Assembly (NCBI GenBank): GCA_002421985.1
Contig: DISF01000075.1
Location: 11,267-29,715, forward strand
Source of the DNA: Roseovarius sp. UBA6217
GTDB taxonomy: Bacteria > Pseudomonadota > Alphaproteobacteria > Rhodobacterales > Rhodobacteraceae
Length of the DNA stretch: 18,449 nt
Reading direction: 5' to 3'
Of this stretch, positions 7,299-14,599 are shown one piece after another. The notes below the pieces were generated by a model, which saw only the letters and a list, made by a program, of their open reading frames with translations, was not told the DNA's origin and did not search any database. Position 1 is the stretch's first letter; every line of letters starts with the position of its first letter. Position numbers and translations under genes: made by a program.

Positions 7299-10095
7299 CG
7301 CCTGCTCCCTCCCCGACCGCGCCAAGGCCCGCGTCGATCACCTCGGCGGCGGCGGTGCATGTCTCGCCCAGACGGCGCTCCAGCAGGTCAATGCTTTCCT
7401 CCCCGGTCTCGCGCAGCACAAAGGCCACTCCCGCCGCCCCGATCCGGTCCGGCTCAAGCGCCCCGTCGCCCAAAAGCCGCGACACCATCTGCAATTTCCA
7501 GCAAAGCGCATATGCCGCCTCGAGCGCTGCGCCGCCCGCGGCATCGAGCCAACCCGAAGCGACAGCCCCGCGCAGCCCCGAGACCACATCACGCGCACCA
7601 TGACCGGCCAGAAGATTGCCCGCCTGCCCCACAAGCTCCAGATCGAGCAACCGCCCGCGCCCGAGCTTGGCATCCCAGCGGCTCTCGGGCGGCTTGGCCT
7701 CGGCCACGCGGGCGCGCATCTCGGCCACGGCGCGCAAGACCTGCCCGCGCGCGCCCTTGTCGGCGATGAGGGCCACGCGAAACGCCTCGATATCGCGCGC
7801 CAGCCCCGCCTGCCCGGCGATCACCCGCGCGCGCGTCATCGCCAGATGCTCCCAGGTCCAGGCCTCGCCGGTCTGATAGTCCTGAAAGGCGGGCCAGCTT
7901 GTCGCCACCGGCCCCTGATTGCCCGAGGGCCGCAGCCGCATATCCACCTCGTAGAGCCGCCCCTCGGCCATCGGCGCGCTGAGCGCGGTGATAAGCGCCT
8001 GCGTGAGCCGCGCATAATAGGGCCGCACCGAAAGCGGCTTTGGCCCGTCAGAGCCCTCGGCCCCGTCGCCATCATAAATCACGATCAGATCGAGATCGGA
8101 GCGCGCATGAAGCCGCCCCGCTCCGAGCGAGCCCATGCCCAGCACCGCCGCCCCGCGCCCCGGCGGGGGCCCGTGCTTTTCGGCGAATTGCGTCACCACG
8201 CGCGGCCACAGCGCGGTGATCGTCGCTGCGGCCAGATCGGCATACTGCGCGGCGGCCTCGGACGCGCCGACAAGGCCGCGCAGGTGGTGCACGCCCACCC
8301 GGAAATGCCATTCCTTGTGCCAGCGCCGCGCCTCGTCGAGCGCGCGCTCGTAATCGGTAAACTGCGCGAGATGCGCGGCCAGATCCCCCTCCAGCACCGC
8401 GCGCCCCGGCCAGTCGGCAAAGAAATCGCCCGCGATCACCGCGTCAAAGACACTCGCATTGCGCGACAGGTACTGCGCCAGCGCGGGGGCGGTGGCGACA
8501 ATATCCACCAGCAGGTCGATCAGATGCGGGTTGGCCTCGAAAAGCGCGAAGACCTGCACCCCCGCAGGCAAGCCCCGCAAAAAGCCATCAAAGGCCAGCA
8601 GCGCATCGCCGGGATTGGCCGCGCGCGCCAGCCGCCCGAGGATCTCGGGGCGCAGGCGCTTGAATATCTGCTGCGCGCGCTCGGATCGCAACGCCGCATA
8701 GCCGTGCCAGCGCGCGATCACCGCCTCGTCGAATGCCGCCTCCGGCCCCTCCGCCGCCACCGCGCCGCCCGGTGCATCCTGCCGGAAAAAACCCTCGATC
8801 AGGTCATGGACCACGCCCACCCTTTCGGTGATCGCGGCGCGCAATGCGGCGGTATCGCAGCCCATGAAGGCGGCCAGCCGCTCAAACTCGGCCTTTGACG
8901 CGGGCAACAGGTGGGTCTGGGCATCGCGCAGCATCTGCACGCGGTGCTCGACCTCGCGGTGGTGGCGGTAATTCTGCGTCAGAACCTCCGCCGCCGTCTC
9001 TGGCAGCCAGCCCTTTTGCGCCAGCACGGACAGCCCCTCGACGGTGCCGCGCACCCGCAGATCGGGGTCGCGCCCGCCGGCGATAAGCTGCCGGGTCTGG
9101 GTGAAAAACTCGATCTCGCGGATGCCGCCGCGCCCCAGCTTGATGTTGTGCCCCGCAAGGCAGAACGCGCCGCCCAGGCCCTTGTGCTCGCGGATGGCCA
9201 GCCGCATGTTATGCGCGTCCTCGATCGCCGCGAAATCCAGGTGCTTGCGCCACACGAATGGCCGCAGCGTGGCGATGAACCGCGCGCCGGCCTCAAGATC
9301 GCCCGCAGAGGGCCGCGCCTTGATCCAGGCCGCGCGCTCCCATGTGCGCCCAAGGCTCTCGTAATAGGTCTCGGCCGCGGCCATCGCCATGCAGACGGGC
9401 GTGACACCGGGATCGGGGCGCAGCCGCAGATCGGTGCGGAACACATAGCCCTCGGCGGTGCGGTCATTAAGCAGCGCCGACATCTTGCGCGTGGCGCGCA
9501 CCAGGCTGGCGCGCGCCTCATGGAAATCGCCGCGCTCGAACCGGGTCTCGTCAAAAAGGCAGATCAGGTCGATATCGGAACTGTAATTCAGCTCGCGCGC
9601 GCCCATCTTGCCCATCGCAAAGATCACCATTCCCGCGCCGGTCGCCAGATCGGCCTCGGTCATGCCCGGCAGCTTGCCGCGCCGTATCTCTGCGCCAAGG
9701 GCCGCGCGCAGCGCCAGATCGCAGGCCAGATCGGCGAAATCCGTCAGGTGGCCGGTCACCTCGTCGAGCGACCACGCGCCGCCCAGATCGGCCAGCGCGA
9801 TCAAAAGCGCCACGCGGCCCTTGGCGCGGCGCAACTCGGTGCCGATTCGGTCGGGGGCCACCTCGCGCAGCCCGGCATGAAGCGCAGAGAGCGCCTCCTC
9901 GGGGGCCGCCACCGCGCCCTCAAGCCAGCCGCCCTCGCGCTCGATCAGCGATTTCAGGAACGGGCTGCACCCGCCCGCCCCGGCGATGAGATCGGCCATC
10001 GCGCCGCTGGCCCAGGGCGCGTGCGCAAGCGCCATCGCGCCGTCATCGGGGTCGAAGGCGCGCGGAGATCGGGTAAGGCGTTGCTCTAGTGTCAT
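7285..10095 (-). CDS. glnE: Bifunctional glutamine synthetase adenylyltransferase/deadenylylase
   Basis: GlnE attaches AMP to, and removes it from, glutamine synthetase in response to PII and glutamine, so it sets nitrogen assimilation activity in the cytoplasm. The 936-residue protein (E. coli about 946) has two nucleotidyltransferase domains: the deadenylylating one with FAMGKMGARELNYSSDIDLI (about 159-178), and the adenylylating one with GMGSLGAGRLHARSDLDLIV in the C-terminal third (about 650-670). Each is followed by an all-helical GlnD-UR/PII-responsive region (for example GLGGAFCLAGHNIKLGRGGIREIEFF in the first half). The start at 10095 gives MTLEQRL. The open frame runs on much further upstream, but that part is antisense to the YbaK-like gene and is rejected. 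No ribosome binding site precedes the ATG, and a good promoter ends only 7 bases before it. The small gene at 7026-7298 overlaps its 3' end. Confidence 0.96.
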   Translation of the reverse strand: MTLEQRLTRSPRAFDPDDGAMALAHAPWASGAMADLIAGAGGCSPFLKSLIEREGGWLEGAVAAPEEALSALHAGLREVAPDRIGTELRRAKGRVALLIALADLGGAWSLDEVTGHLTDFADLACDLALRAALGAEIRRGKLPGMTEADLATGAGMVIFAMGKMGARELNYSSDIDLICLFDETRFERGDFHEARASLVRATRKMSALLNDRTAEGYVFRTDLRLRPDPGVTPVCMAMAAAETYYESLGRTWERAAWIKARPSAGDLEAGARFIATLRPFVWRKHLDFAAIEDAHNMRLAIREHKGLGGAFCLAGHNIKLGRGGIREIEFFTQTRQLIAGGRDPDLRVRGTVEGLSVLAQKGWLPETAAEVLTQNYRHHREVEHRVQMLRDAQTHLLPASKAEFERLAAFMGCDTAALRAAITERVGVVHDLIEGFFRQDAPGGAVAAEGPEAAFDEAVIARWHGYAALRSERAQQIFKRLRPEILGRLARAANPGDALLAFDGFLRGLPAGVQVFALFEANPHLIDLLVDIVATAPALAQYLSRNASVFDAVIAGDFFADWPGRAVLEGDLAAHLAQFTDYERALDEARRWHKEWHFRVGVHHLRGLVGASEAAAQYADLAAATITALWPRVVTQFAEKHGPPPGRGAAVLGMGSLGAGRLHARSDLDLIVIYDGDGAEGSDGPKPLSVRPYYARLTQALITALSAPMAEGRLYEVDMRLRPSGNQGPVATSWPAFQDYQTGEAWTWEHLAMTRARVIAGQAGLARDIEAFRVALIADKGARGQVLRAVAEMRARVAEAKPPESRWDAKLGRGRLLDLELVGQAGNLLAGHGARDVVSGLRGAVASGWLDAAGGAALEAAYALCWKLQMVSRLLGDGALEPDRIGAAGVAFVLRETGEESIDLLERRLGETCTAAAEVIDAGLGAVGEGAGDGAR

Positions 10096-10102
10096 GGCCA
10101 GA

Positions 10103-10130
10103 GTGATACAGGTGCCGCCGGTCTGGTCAA
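10103..10130 (-). promoter_or_regulatory. Candidate sigma-70-type promoter of glnE, possibly leaderless
   Basis: On the minus strand TTGACC (10130-10125), a 16-base spacer and TATCAC (10108-10103) match the housekeeping promoter pattern. Only 7 bases separate the -10 box from the glnE ATG, so transcription would begin at or next to the start codon. That fits the lack of a ribosome binding site. Confidence 0.42.
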
Positions 10131-10174
10131 TGCCGCGCCCCCGTGAAACAGTGCGAAAAAATCGGAGGATGGAG

Positions 10175-10642
10175 ATGAGCAAGAGCGTTGCCCGCGTGCG
10201 CCGTGCCCTCGCCGAAGCGGGGCTGGAGATCGAGCCGGTGGAGCTTGGCCCCGCCACCACCGCGCAAATGGCCGCCGAGCTGCTGGGCTGCGACGTGGCG
10301 CAGATCGCCAAATCGGTGATGCTGCGCGACGAGGAAAGCGGCGCGGCGATCCTCTTTGTCACGTCGGGCGCGCGCCGGGTGGACCCGGACGCCGCCAGCG
10401 CCGTGGCGGGCGTGCCGCTGGGGCGCGCCGATGCCGCGCTCATCCGCGCGCAGACCGGCTTTGCCATTGGCGGGGTGTCGCCCGTGGGGCACCTGACGCC
10501 GCCGCGCGCCTTCTTCGATCCCGCCTTGCTGGGCTTTGCGCAGGTCTGGGCGGCGGCGGGCACGCCGCGCCACCTGTTCGGCATCGCGCCCGCGCGGCTG
10601 ATGCAGATTTCCGGCGCGATGCGCGCCGATTTCGCCGTCTGA
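10175..10642 (+). CDS. YbaK/EbsC-family aminoacyl-tRNA deacylase-like protein
   Basis: YbaK/ProX-type proteins hydrolyse mischarged aminoacyl-tRNA (for example Cys-tRNA-Pro), acting as free-standing editing domains. The 155-residue protein has the family landmarks: AQIAKSVML (43-51, with the conserved Lys46), FVTSGARRVD (61-70) and GFAIGGVSPVGH (95-106). The start at 10175 is preceded by GGAGG six bases upstream; an ATG at 10169 is also in frame but too close to that site. It lies divergent from glnE across a 79-base gap that must hold both promoters. Which mischarged tRNA it edits cannot be told from sequence. The compact size and motif set make the family call secure. Confidence 0.9.
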   Translation: MSKSVARVRRALAEAGLEIEPVELGPATTAQMAAELLGCDVAQIAKSVMLRDEESGAAILFVTSGARRVDPDAASAVAGVPLGRADAALIRAQTGFAIGGVSPVGHLTPPRAFFDPALLGFAQVWAAAGTPRHLFGIAPARLMQISGAMRADFAV

Positions 10643-10681
10643 CCCCTTGCAATCGGTGCCCCCCTTGCCAAGCTATGGGTC

Positions 10682-11134
10682 ATGATGATGCATGACACAT
10701 GGGCCCTGCCCGACCCCGAAACGCAGCCCGAGTTCTATGCCGATGTCCCGGCCAAGCGGCTTGTGGCCTTTGTCGTGGATACCGCGATCATCCTCGTGCT
10801 GAGCCTTCTGGTGGTGCCCTTCACCGCCTTTACCGGCCTGTTTTTCTTTCCGGTGCTGATGGCGGTGATCGGGTTTGCCTACCGGGTGGTGACGATCGCG
10901 CGCGACTCGGCCACATGGGGGATGCGCCTTGTCGCGATCGAGTTTCGCGCCGCCGATGGCCGCCGCTTTGATCTTGGGCTTGCCTTTGCTCATACGCTGG
11001 GGCTGACGATTGCCTTTGCGCTGCCGCTGCTACAGGTGGTCTCGGTGGTGCTCATGCTCACCCGCCCGCGCGGCGAGGGATTGAGCGATCTGGTGCTTGG
11101 CAGCGTCGCGATCAACCGGCGTGCGGCGATGTGA
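10682..11134 (+). CDS. RDD-family integral membrane protein
   Basis: RDD proteins are small inner-membrane proteins named after conserved Arg and Asp residues; most have no known role, though some are linked to ion or solute transport. The 150-residue product shows the family pattern: AKRLVAFVVDTAIIL (Arg and Asp of the first helix), a second helix (FFPVLMAVIGFAYRVV), the conserved segment DSATWGMRLVAIEFRAADG and a last hydrophobic stretch (LGLTIAFALPLLQVVSVVLML). Three ATGs in a row (10682, 10685, 10688) leave the exact start open, and no clear ribosome binding site is seen. It follows the YbaK-like gene by 39 bases on the same strand and may share its transcript. Confidence 0.85.
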   Translation: MMMHDTWALPDPETQPEFYADVPAKRLVAFVVDTAIILVLSLLVVPFTAFTGLFFFPVLMAVIGFAYRVVTIARDSATWGMRLVAIEFRAADGRRFDLGLAFAHTLGLTIAFALPLLQVVSVVLMLTRPRGEGLSDLVLGSVAINRRAAM

Positions 11135-11153
11135 CAGGGCTGTGACGTTCCTC

Positions 11154-11182
11154 TTGGCGGGCCGTGATATCGTTGTTATCGT
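11154..11182 (+). promoter_or_regulatory. Possible promoter of bpt
   Basis: TTGGCG (11154-11159), a 17-base spacer and TATCGT (11177-11182) lie 28 bases before the bpt ATG in the 75-base gap after the RDD gene. The -10 is a partial match, and the spacer and -10 region contain a near-repeat of ATCGTTG. Low confidence. Confidence 0.28.
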
Positions 11183-11209
11183 TGCCATAGAGGCCAACTG
11201 GACACCCGC

Positions 11210-12037
11210 ATGAGACACACGCTTCCCGTAGCGCCGCAATTCTATGTGACGGCACCGCAGCCCTGCCCCTACCTGCCCGGCCGGATGGAGCGCAAGCTCT
11301 TTACCGCGCTTCAGGGCGAGGGCGCGCAGCGGCTCAATGACGGGTTGTCGAAACAGGGGTTCCGGCGGTCGCAAAACGTGCTCTACCGCCCGTCCTGCGC
11401 CGATTGCGCGGCGTGCCTGTCGGCGCGGATCGACGTGGCGGATTTTGCCCCTTCGCGCACGCAGCGCCGCATCGCGCGGCGCAACGCCGGGCTGGCGCGG
11501 CAGATCGCCTCGCCCTGGGCCACCGAGGACCAATACGCGCTTTTTCGCCGCTACCTCGCAAGCCGCCACGCCACGGGCGGCATGGCCGATATGGACGCGT
11601 TCGAATTTGCCGCAATGATCGAGGAAACGCCGATCCGCACCCGCGTTGTCGAATATATCGACCCCGAGAGCCGCGCGCTCATCGCCACCTGCCTCTCGGA
11701 CATCCTCGATGACGGGGTGAGCATGGTCTATTCCTTCTTCGAGCCGGACATGCCGCGGGCCTCGCTTGGCACCTATCTGATCCTCGACCATGTCGAGATC
11801 GCGCGCGAAAGCGGCCTGCCATACGTCTATCTCGGCTACTGGGTGCCGGGCAGCGACAAGATGGGCTACAAGGCGGGGTTTTCCGGGCTCGAGGTCCATG
11901 CCGGGGGGCGCTGGCAAAAAATGCGCGACCCGGAGGCGTTTCGCGCCCATGCGCACCCGCTGGTCAACGATCCGATTGCCGAGCAGGTGGCCAATATCTC
12001 GCTGCCCGATACCCGGCCGGTGCGCCGCCGGGGATAG
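11210..12037 (+). CDS. bpt: Aspartate/glutamate leucyltransferase (bacterial arginyl-transferase family)
   Basis: Bpt transfers leucine from leucyl-tRNA to N-terminal Asp or Glu, creating an N-degron that ClpS/ClpAP degrades. The 275-residue length is standard. Visible family features are the N-terminal cysteine motif (PQPCPYLPG with Cys19, then YRPSCADCAACLSARI with Cys63, Cys66, Cys69), the region RRSQNVLYRP (53-61 or so), and the GNAT-like C-terminal half with VYSFFEPDMPRASLGTYLIL and YVYLGYWVPGSDKMGYKAGF. The cysteine pattern parallels the N-terminal cysteines of eukaryotic ATE1, which have been reported to bind an iron-sulfur cluster; whether the bacterial protein does so is inference. 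The gene converges on the DsbD-like gene. Confidence 0.93.
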   Translation: MRHTLPVAPQFYVTAPQPCPYLPGRMERKLFTALQGEGAQRLNDGLSKQGFRRSQNVLYRPSCADCAACLSARIDVADFAPSRTQRRIARRNAGLARQIASPWATEDQYALFRRYLASRHATGGMADMDAFEFAAMIEETPIRTRVVEYIDPESRALIATCLSDILDDGVSMVYSFFEPDMPRASLGTYLILDHVEIARESGLPYVYLGYWVPGSDKMGYKAGFSGLEVHAGGRWQKMRDPEAFRAHAHPLVNDPIAEQVANISLPDTRPVRRRG

Positions 12038-12047
12038 GCTGCGGCGG
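12025..12047. terminator. Weak stem-loop at the bpt stop
   Basis: CCGCCG (12025-12030) can pair with CGGCGG (12042-12047) over an 11-base loop that includes the bpt stop codon, in the 27-base gap between convergent genes. No T-run follows on either strand, so it may simply reflect GC-rich composition. Confidence 0.22.
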
Positions 12048-12064
12048 AAAGCGGGGCCTGTGCT

Positions 12065-12874
12065 TCAGCCGCCGGCGCAGCCCTGGATATCGACCGCGTC
12101 GCCGGTGCTGAGCACGGTGAACCGCAACGCCCCGCGATCCAGAACGAATCCCCGCCCGTCAACGTGGTAAATGGTTGTGCGCGCGCTGATCCGGTTGCCG
12201 CTGCGCGCGGTGTCGGCCTGCGCCACCCACAGATCGGGATCGCCGCTTTCGATCACGACCATCTCGGGCGCGCCGCGTTGCGCCATCTCGATCTCGGCGC
12301 GCAATTCCATACCGCCCTCGATCGGTGCCACCCGGCAGCGCACATCGCCCACCCCGGCCTCGTCGGCGGTATAGGGCCGCGCGGCAAGCGCCGCCGCGAT
12401 TCGCGGATCGCGGTCATCGCCGCTCAAGGGCAGATCAAGGCGCACCTGCGTTTCCACCGGCACGCATATCTCGCTGCACACGCCGATCTCGAGATCCCCC
12501 GAGAGCACGACGGGCCGCCCCGCCCGTGCAGGCGTGATCCGCACCGGCAACACCAGCTCATGCGCATAGCCGATGGTGCGCAGCCCGTTGGTGGTGGTCT
12601 GCTGCGGTGTCGGCCACAGAATTTCCACGGCGGCGACATTGCGCGAGCCGCGCCAGTCGAATCGCGGCGGGATGCCCGCCTCGCCGGGGGCGCGCCAATA
12701 GGTCTTCCACCCCGGTGCAAGCACGAAGCGCAGCGCCGCCATCTGCGAGCCATCGGCCATGCGCCAGCCCGGCAGGATGCTGACCGTGACCATATCGGGG
12801 GCCGCGCGCGCAGCGCCCGGCACCACCGCAGAGGCCGCTACAAAGACGAGCGAAAGGAAGAGTTTTGACCACAT
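12065..12874 (-). CDS. Periplasmic protein with stand-alone DsbD N-terminal-like domain
   Basis: The product has a Sec signal peptide (MWSKLFLSLVFVAASAVVPGAARA, likely cut after residue 24; the 20-residue limit of this report is kept by noting only its core FLSLVFVAASAVV). The mature part resembles the N-terminal domain of DsbD/ScsB thiol-disulfide reductases, with PGWKTYWRAPGEAGIPP (54-70), GYAHELVLPVRI (102-113) and the paired cysteines GVCSEICVPVE (Cys133, Cys137). Two further cysteines lie at 180 and 266. The transmembrane electron-transfer and thioredoxin domains of full DsbD are absent and not encoded nearby, so it must work with another partner or have a different role. The start at 12874 is chosen because it gives a proper signal peptide; an upstream ATG at 12892 adds six residues. 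It is divergent from yqgE. Confidence 0.78.
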   Translation of the reverse strand: MWSKLFLSLVFVAASAVVPGAARAAPDMVTVSILPGWRMADGSQMAALRFVLAPGWKTYWRAPGEAGIPPRFDWRGSRNVAAVEILWPTPQQTTTNGLRTIGYAHELVLPVRITPARAGRPVVLSGDLEIGVCSEICVPVETQVRLDLPLSGDDRDPRIAAALAARPYTADEAGVGDVRCRVAPIEGGMELRAEIEMAQRGAPEMVVIESGDPDLWVAQADTARSGNRISARTTIYHVDGRGFVLDRGALRFTVLSTGDAVDIQGCAGG

Positions 12875-12973
12875 GCCCCCCAAATGGGCCATTTCGCGAT
12901 CAAAGCCAACTCACAAACCGGCGAGAATTCCTGCATTCGCGCGCATACGCCGCTTGCACAGCCCGCCCTCGCT

Positions 12974-12988
12974 CCCCATTCTCTGGGG
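12974..12988. promoter_or_regulatory. Small hairpin directly before the yqgE start codon
   Basis: CCCCA (12974-12978) and TGGGG (12984-12988) form a 5-base-pair stem with a 5-base loop ending one base before the ATG at 12990. No other ribosome binding site is visible. The rest of the 115-base divergent gap (12875-12989) holds only a weak promoter-like pair, TTGCAC and CATTCT with 17 bases between. Confidence 0.25.
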
Positions 12989-12989
12989 T

Positions 12990-13574
12990 ATGAACATGCC
13001 CCCGCCCCCCTCCACGCCGGTCGATCTGACCGGGCAAATCCTGATCGCGATGCCCGGCATGGGCGATCCGCGCTTTGCCCATGCGGTGATCTATCTTTGC
13101 GCCCACAGCCCCGAGGGCGCGATGGGCCTCATCATCAACAAGCCCGCACAGGACATGCGGATGCGCGACCTGCTCGACCACCTGTCGATCACGCCGGGGC
13201 CTGCCATGCGCGACCTGCCGGTGCATTTCGGCGGCCCGGTCGAACATGGCCGGGGCTTCGTGCTGCACGATGACGGCTACCGCTCGGATATCGCGACGCT
13301 TGGCGTGGCGGCGGGGTTCGGGATGACGGCGACGCTCGACATTCTCGAAGACCTGGCACAGGGCCGCGGCCCGGATCGGGCAATCCTCGCGCTGGGCTAT
13401 GCCGGCTGGGGGCCCTATCAGCTCGAATCCGAGATCGCGCAAAATGGCTGGCTCACCTGCGAGGCCGATGCCGGGCTGGTCTTCGATACCGCTGACAGCG
13501 ACAAATGGGAGGCGGCGCTGTCGCGGCTCGGGATCTCGTCGCTGACGCTCTCGGCAGAGGCAGGCCACGCCTGA
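12990..13574 (+). CDS. YqgE/AlgH family protein
   Basis: A 194-residue member of the UPF0301 (YqgE/AlgH) family, with the signature MPGMGDPRFAHAVIYLCAH (21-39), the following GAMGLIINKP (43-52), HFGGPVEHGRGFVLH and the late motif ILALGYAGWGPYQLESEI. The family is widespread in proteobacteria and often near ruvX/yqgF; AlgH was named as an alginate regulator in Pseudomonas, but its molecular function remains unsettled. The start at 12990 is chosen over a second ATG at 12996; both lack a clear ribosome binding site. It reads alone on the plus strand, and its stop lies inside a strong inverted repeat. Confidence 0.92.
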   Translation: MNMPPPPSTPVDLTGQILIAMPGMGDPRFAHAVIYLCAHSPEGAMGLIINKPAQDMRMRDLLDHLSITPGPAMRDLPVHFGGPVEHGRGFVLHDDGYRSDIATLGVAAGFGMTATLDILEDLAQGRGPDRAILALGYAGWGPYQLESEIAQNGWLTCEADAGLVFDTADSDKWEAALSRLGISSLTLSAEAGHA

Positions 13575-13603
13575 CCGCGCGAGAGCGCGCGCTCTGGCCA
13601 GGC
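13569..13603. terminator. Strong inverted repeat at the yqgE stop, probable terminator
   Basis: A perfect 14-base palindrome, AGAGCGCGCGCTCT (13582-13595), is nested inside outer arms GCCTG (13569-13573) and CAGGC (13599-13603), with CC/GG pairs between. The structure starts in the last codons of yqgE. No T-run follows, so termination may need Rho or the structure may protect the mRNA end. Confidence 0.4.
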
Positions 13604-13632
13604 ACGCGGGCAGGCAGGCCAGACTTGGTGCC

Positions 13633-13761
13633 ATGTTGCGCCCTGCCCCCCGCCTGCTTTCGGGCTGGCGCAAGGCCTTCCACGACAAGCGCGCACGCTA
13701 CGGGATTCGCCCCGAGATGACCGCCGCCAGTGTTCGCCCCCTGACAGATATTGCCCGATGA
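13633..13761 (+). CDS. Doubtful 42-codon ORF, possible gene fragment
   Basis: The frame starts at ATG 13633, reads MLRPAPRLLSGWRKAFHDKR and then about 22 more residues to a TGA at 13759-13761. Codon choice looks like that of the neighbours and the protein has a basic, ordered-looking start, but there is no good ribosome binding site and I do not recognise it. It could be a small gene, or the remains of a gene cut when the neighbouring operon entered. The rest of the 287-base gap (13575-13861) holds only the two inverted repeats listed here. Confidence 0.22.
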   Translation: MLRPAPRLLSGWRKAFHDKRARYGIRPEMTAASVRPLTDIAR

Positions 13762-13767
13762 TGTTCC

Positions 13768-13785
13768 GGCCCGCCAAGCCGGGCC
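13768..13785. terminator. Hairpin between yqgE side and the arabinose operon
   Basis: GGCCCG (13768-13773) and CGGGCC (13780-13785) form a perfect 6-base-pair GC stem with a 6-base loop, 77 bases beyond the end of the minus-strand operon and just after the 42-codon ORF. It could stop transcripts from either side, but no T-run is present. Confidence 0.3.
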
Positions 13786-13861
13786 TCACGTCGCGACCTC
13801 AGCATCCGGGGCCAGCCTGAAAACCCGGTGCGCATCAACCCACACACATCGCGAAGGAAGC

Positions 13862-14599
13862 TCAAATCTTCATCCTCTTGAAAATCCGCTCCGGAATGTT
13901 CCGGATGATCAGCATGATCAGGCGCCAGATCGGGCGCACGTAGATCACGTCCTTCTTGCGTTCGACCGCGCGCGCGATGGCCTCGGCCACTTCGCCCGGT
14001 TCGGCCGTGAGCCTGGCTGGCAGGTCCATGCCTTCGGTCATCTGCGTTGCGACAAAGCCCGGCAGCACGGTCACGACGTGAACGCCGCGTGTCGCAAGGC
14101 GGTTACGCAAGCCCGAGAGGAACGCTGTAAAGCCTGCCTTGGCGGAGCCGTAGACATAGTTCGTGGCCCTGCCGCGGTCGCCTGCGACCGAGCTGATGCC
14201 GACGATGCTGCCATTGCCACGCTCTTCGAAATGGTTTGCCAGGATTGCCAGAATGCTGGCCGGTCCTTCGTAGTTGCTCCGCATGACGCGGGCCGCCGCC
14301 GCAAGGTCGCGCTCGTTATCCGCTTGTTGCCCCATAAGCCCGACAGCACAGACCGCGATCTGCGGCAGTTCGGGAAGTGCCGCAACAAAGGCTTCGTGCG
14401 TGTCCACAGCCAGCGCATCGAATTCATGCAGGCTGACCGACACCCCGTAGCGCAACCCCATGTCAGTCTTGTCAGACTCAAGGGCCGGGGCGTTTCGGGC
14501 AGCAAGCTGGATCGGATGGCCAATCGCGGCGAACTTGTGTGCCACAGCTTTGCCGATATCCGACCGGGCTCCGAGAATGAGAACGGGGGGTTTTGTCAC
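13862..14599 (-). CDS. dprE2: Short-chain reductase, DprE2-like (polyprenyl-phospho-2-ketopentose reductase)
   Basis: DprE2 is the NADH-dependent half of the DprE1/DprE2 epimerase: it reduces the 2-keto sugar made by DprE1 to polyprenyl-phospho-beta-D-arabinofuranose. The 245-residue protein is a classical SDR: VLILGARSDIGKAVA (6-20, nucleotide loop GARSDIG), the catalytic Ser region GISSVAGDRG (134-143), YVYGSAKAG (148-156, Tyr150 and Lys154) and LPGFVATQMT (179-188). The C-terminal tail RPIWRLIMLIIRNIPERIFKRMKI is amphipathic and basic (middle part IWRLIMLIIRNIPERIF), as in mycobacterial DprE2, and could touch the membrane. The start is GTG at 14599, overlapping the dprE1 stop (GTGA). By itself the SDR family is broad; the DprE2 call depends on the neighbour being DprE1. 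It is the last gene of the operon. Confidence 0.85.
   Translation of the reverse strand: MTKPPVLILGARSDIGKAVAHKFAAIGHPIQLAARNAPALESDKTDMGLRYGVSVSLHEFDALAVDTHEAFVAALPELPQIAVCAVGLMGQQADNERDLAAAARVMRSNYEGPASILAILANHFEERGNGSIVGISSVAGDRGRATNYVYGSAKAGFTAFLSGLRNRLATRGVHVVTVLPGFVATQMTEGMDLPARLTAEPGEVAEAIARAVERKKDVIYVRPIWRLIMLIIRNIPERIFKRMKI

Noticed and set aside
7600..10089. Long plus-strand open frames opposite glnE
   Set aside because: Low-complexity antisense translations with no domain; GlnE motifs account for the minus strand through the whole stretch.
10096..10698. Upstream in-frame extension of glnE by about 200 codons
   Set aside because: It runs antisense through the YbaK-like gene, whose motifs and ribosome binding site are clear; the GlnE family length and N-terminus fit a start at 10095.
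13582..13595. 14-bp palindrome as a regulator binding site
   Set aside because: It is all G/C alternation nested in a larger stem at the yqgE stop, so an mRNA-end structure explains it better than an operator.
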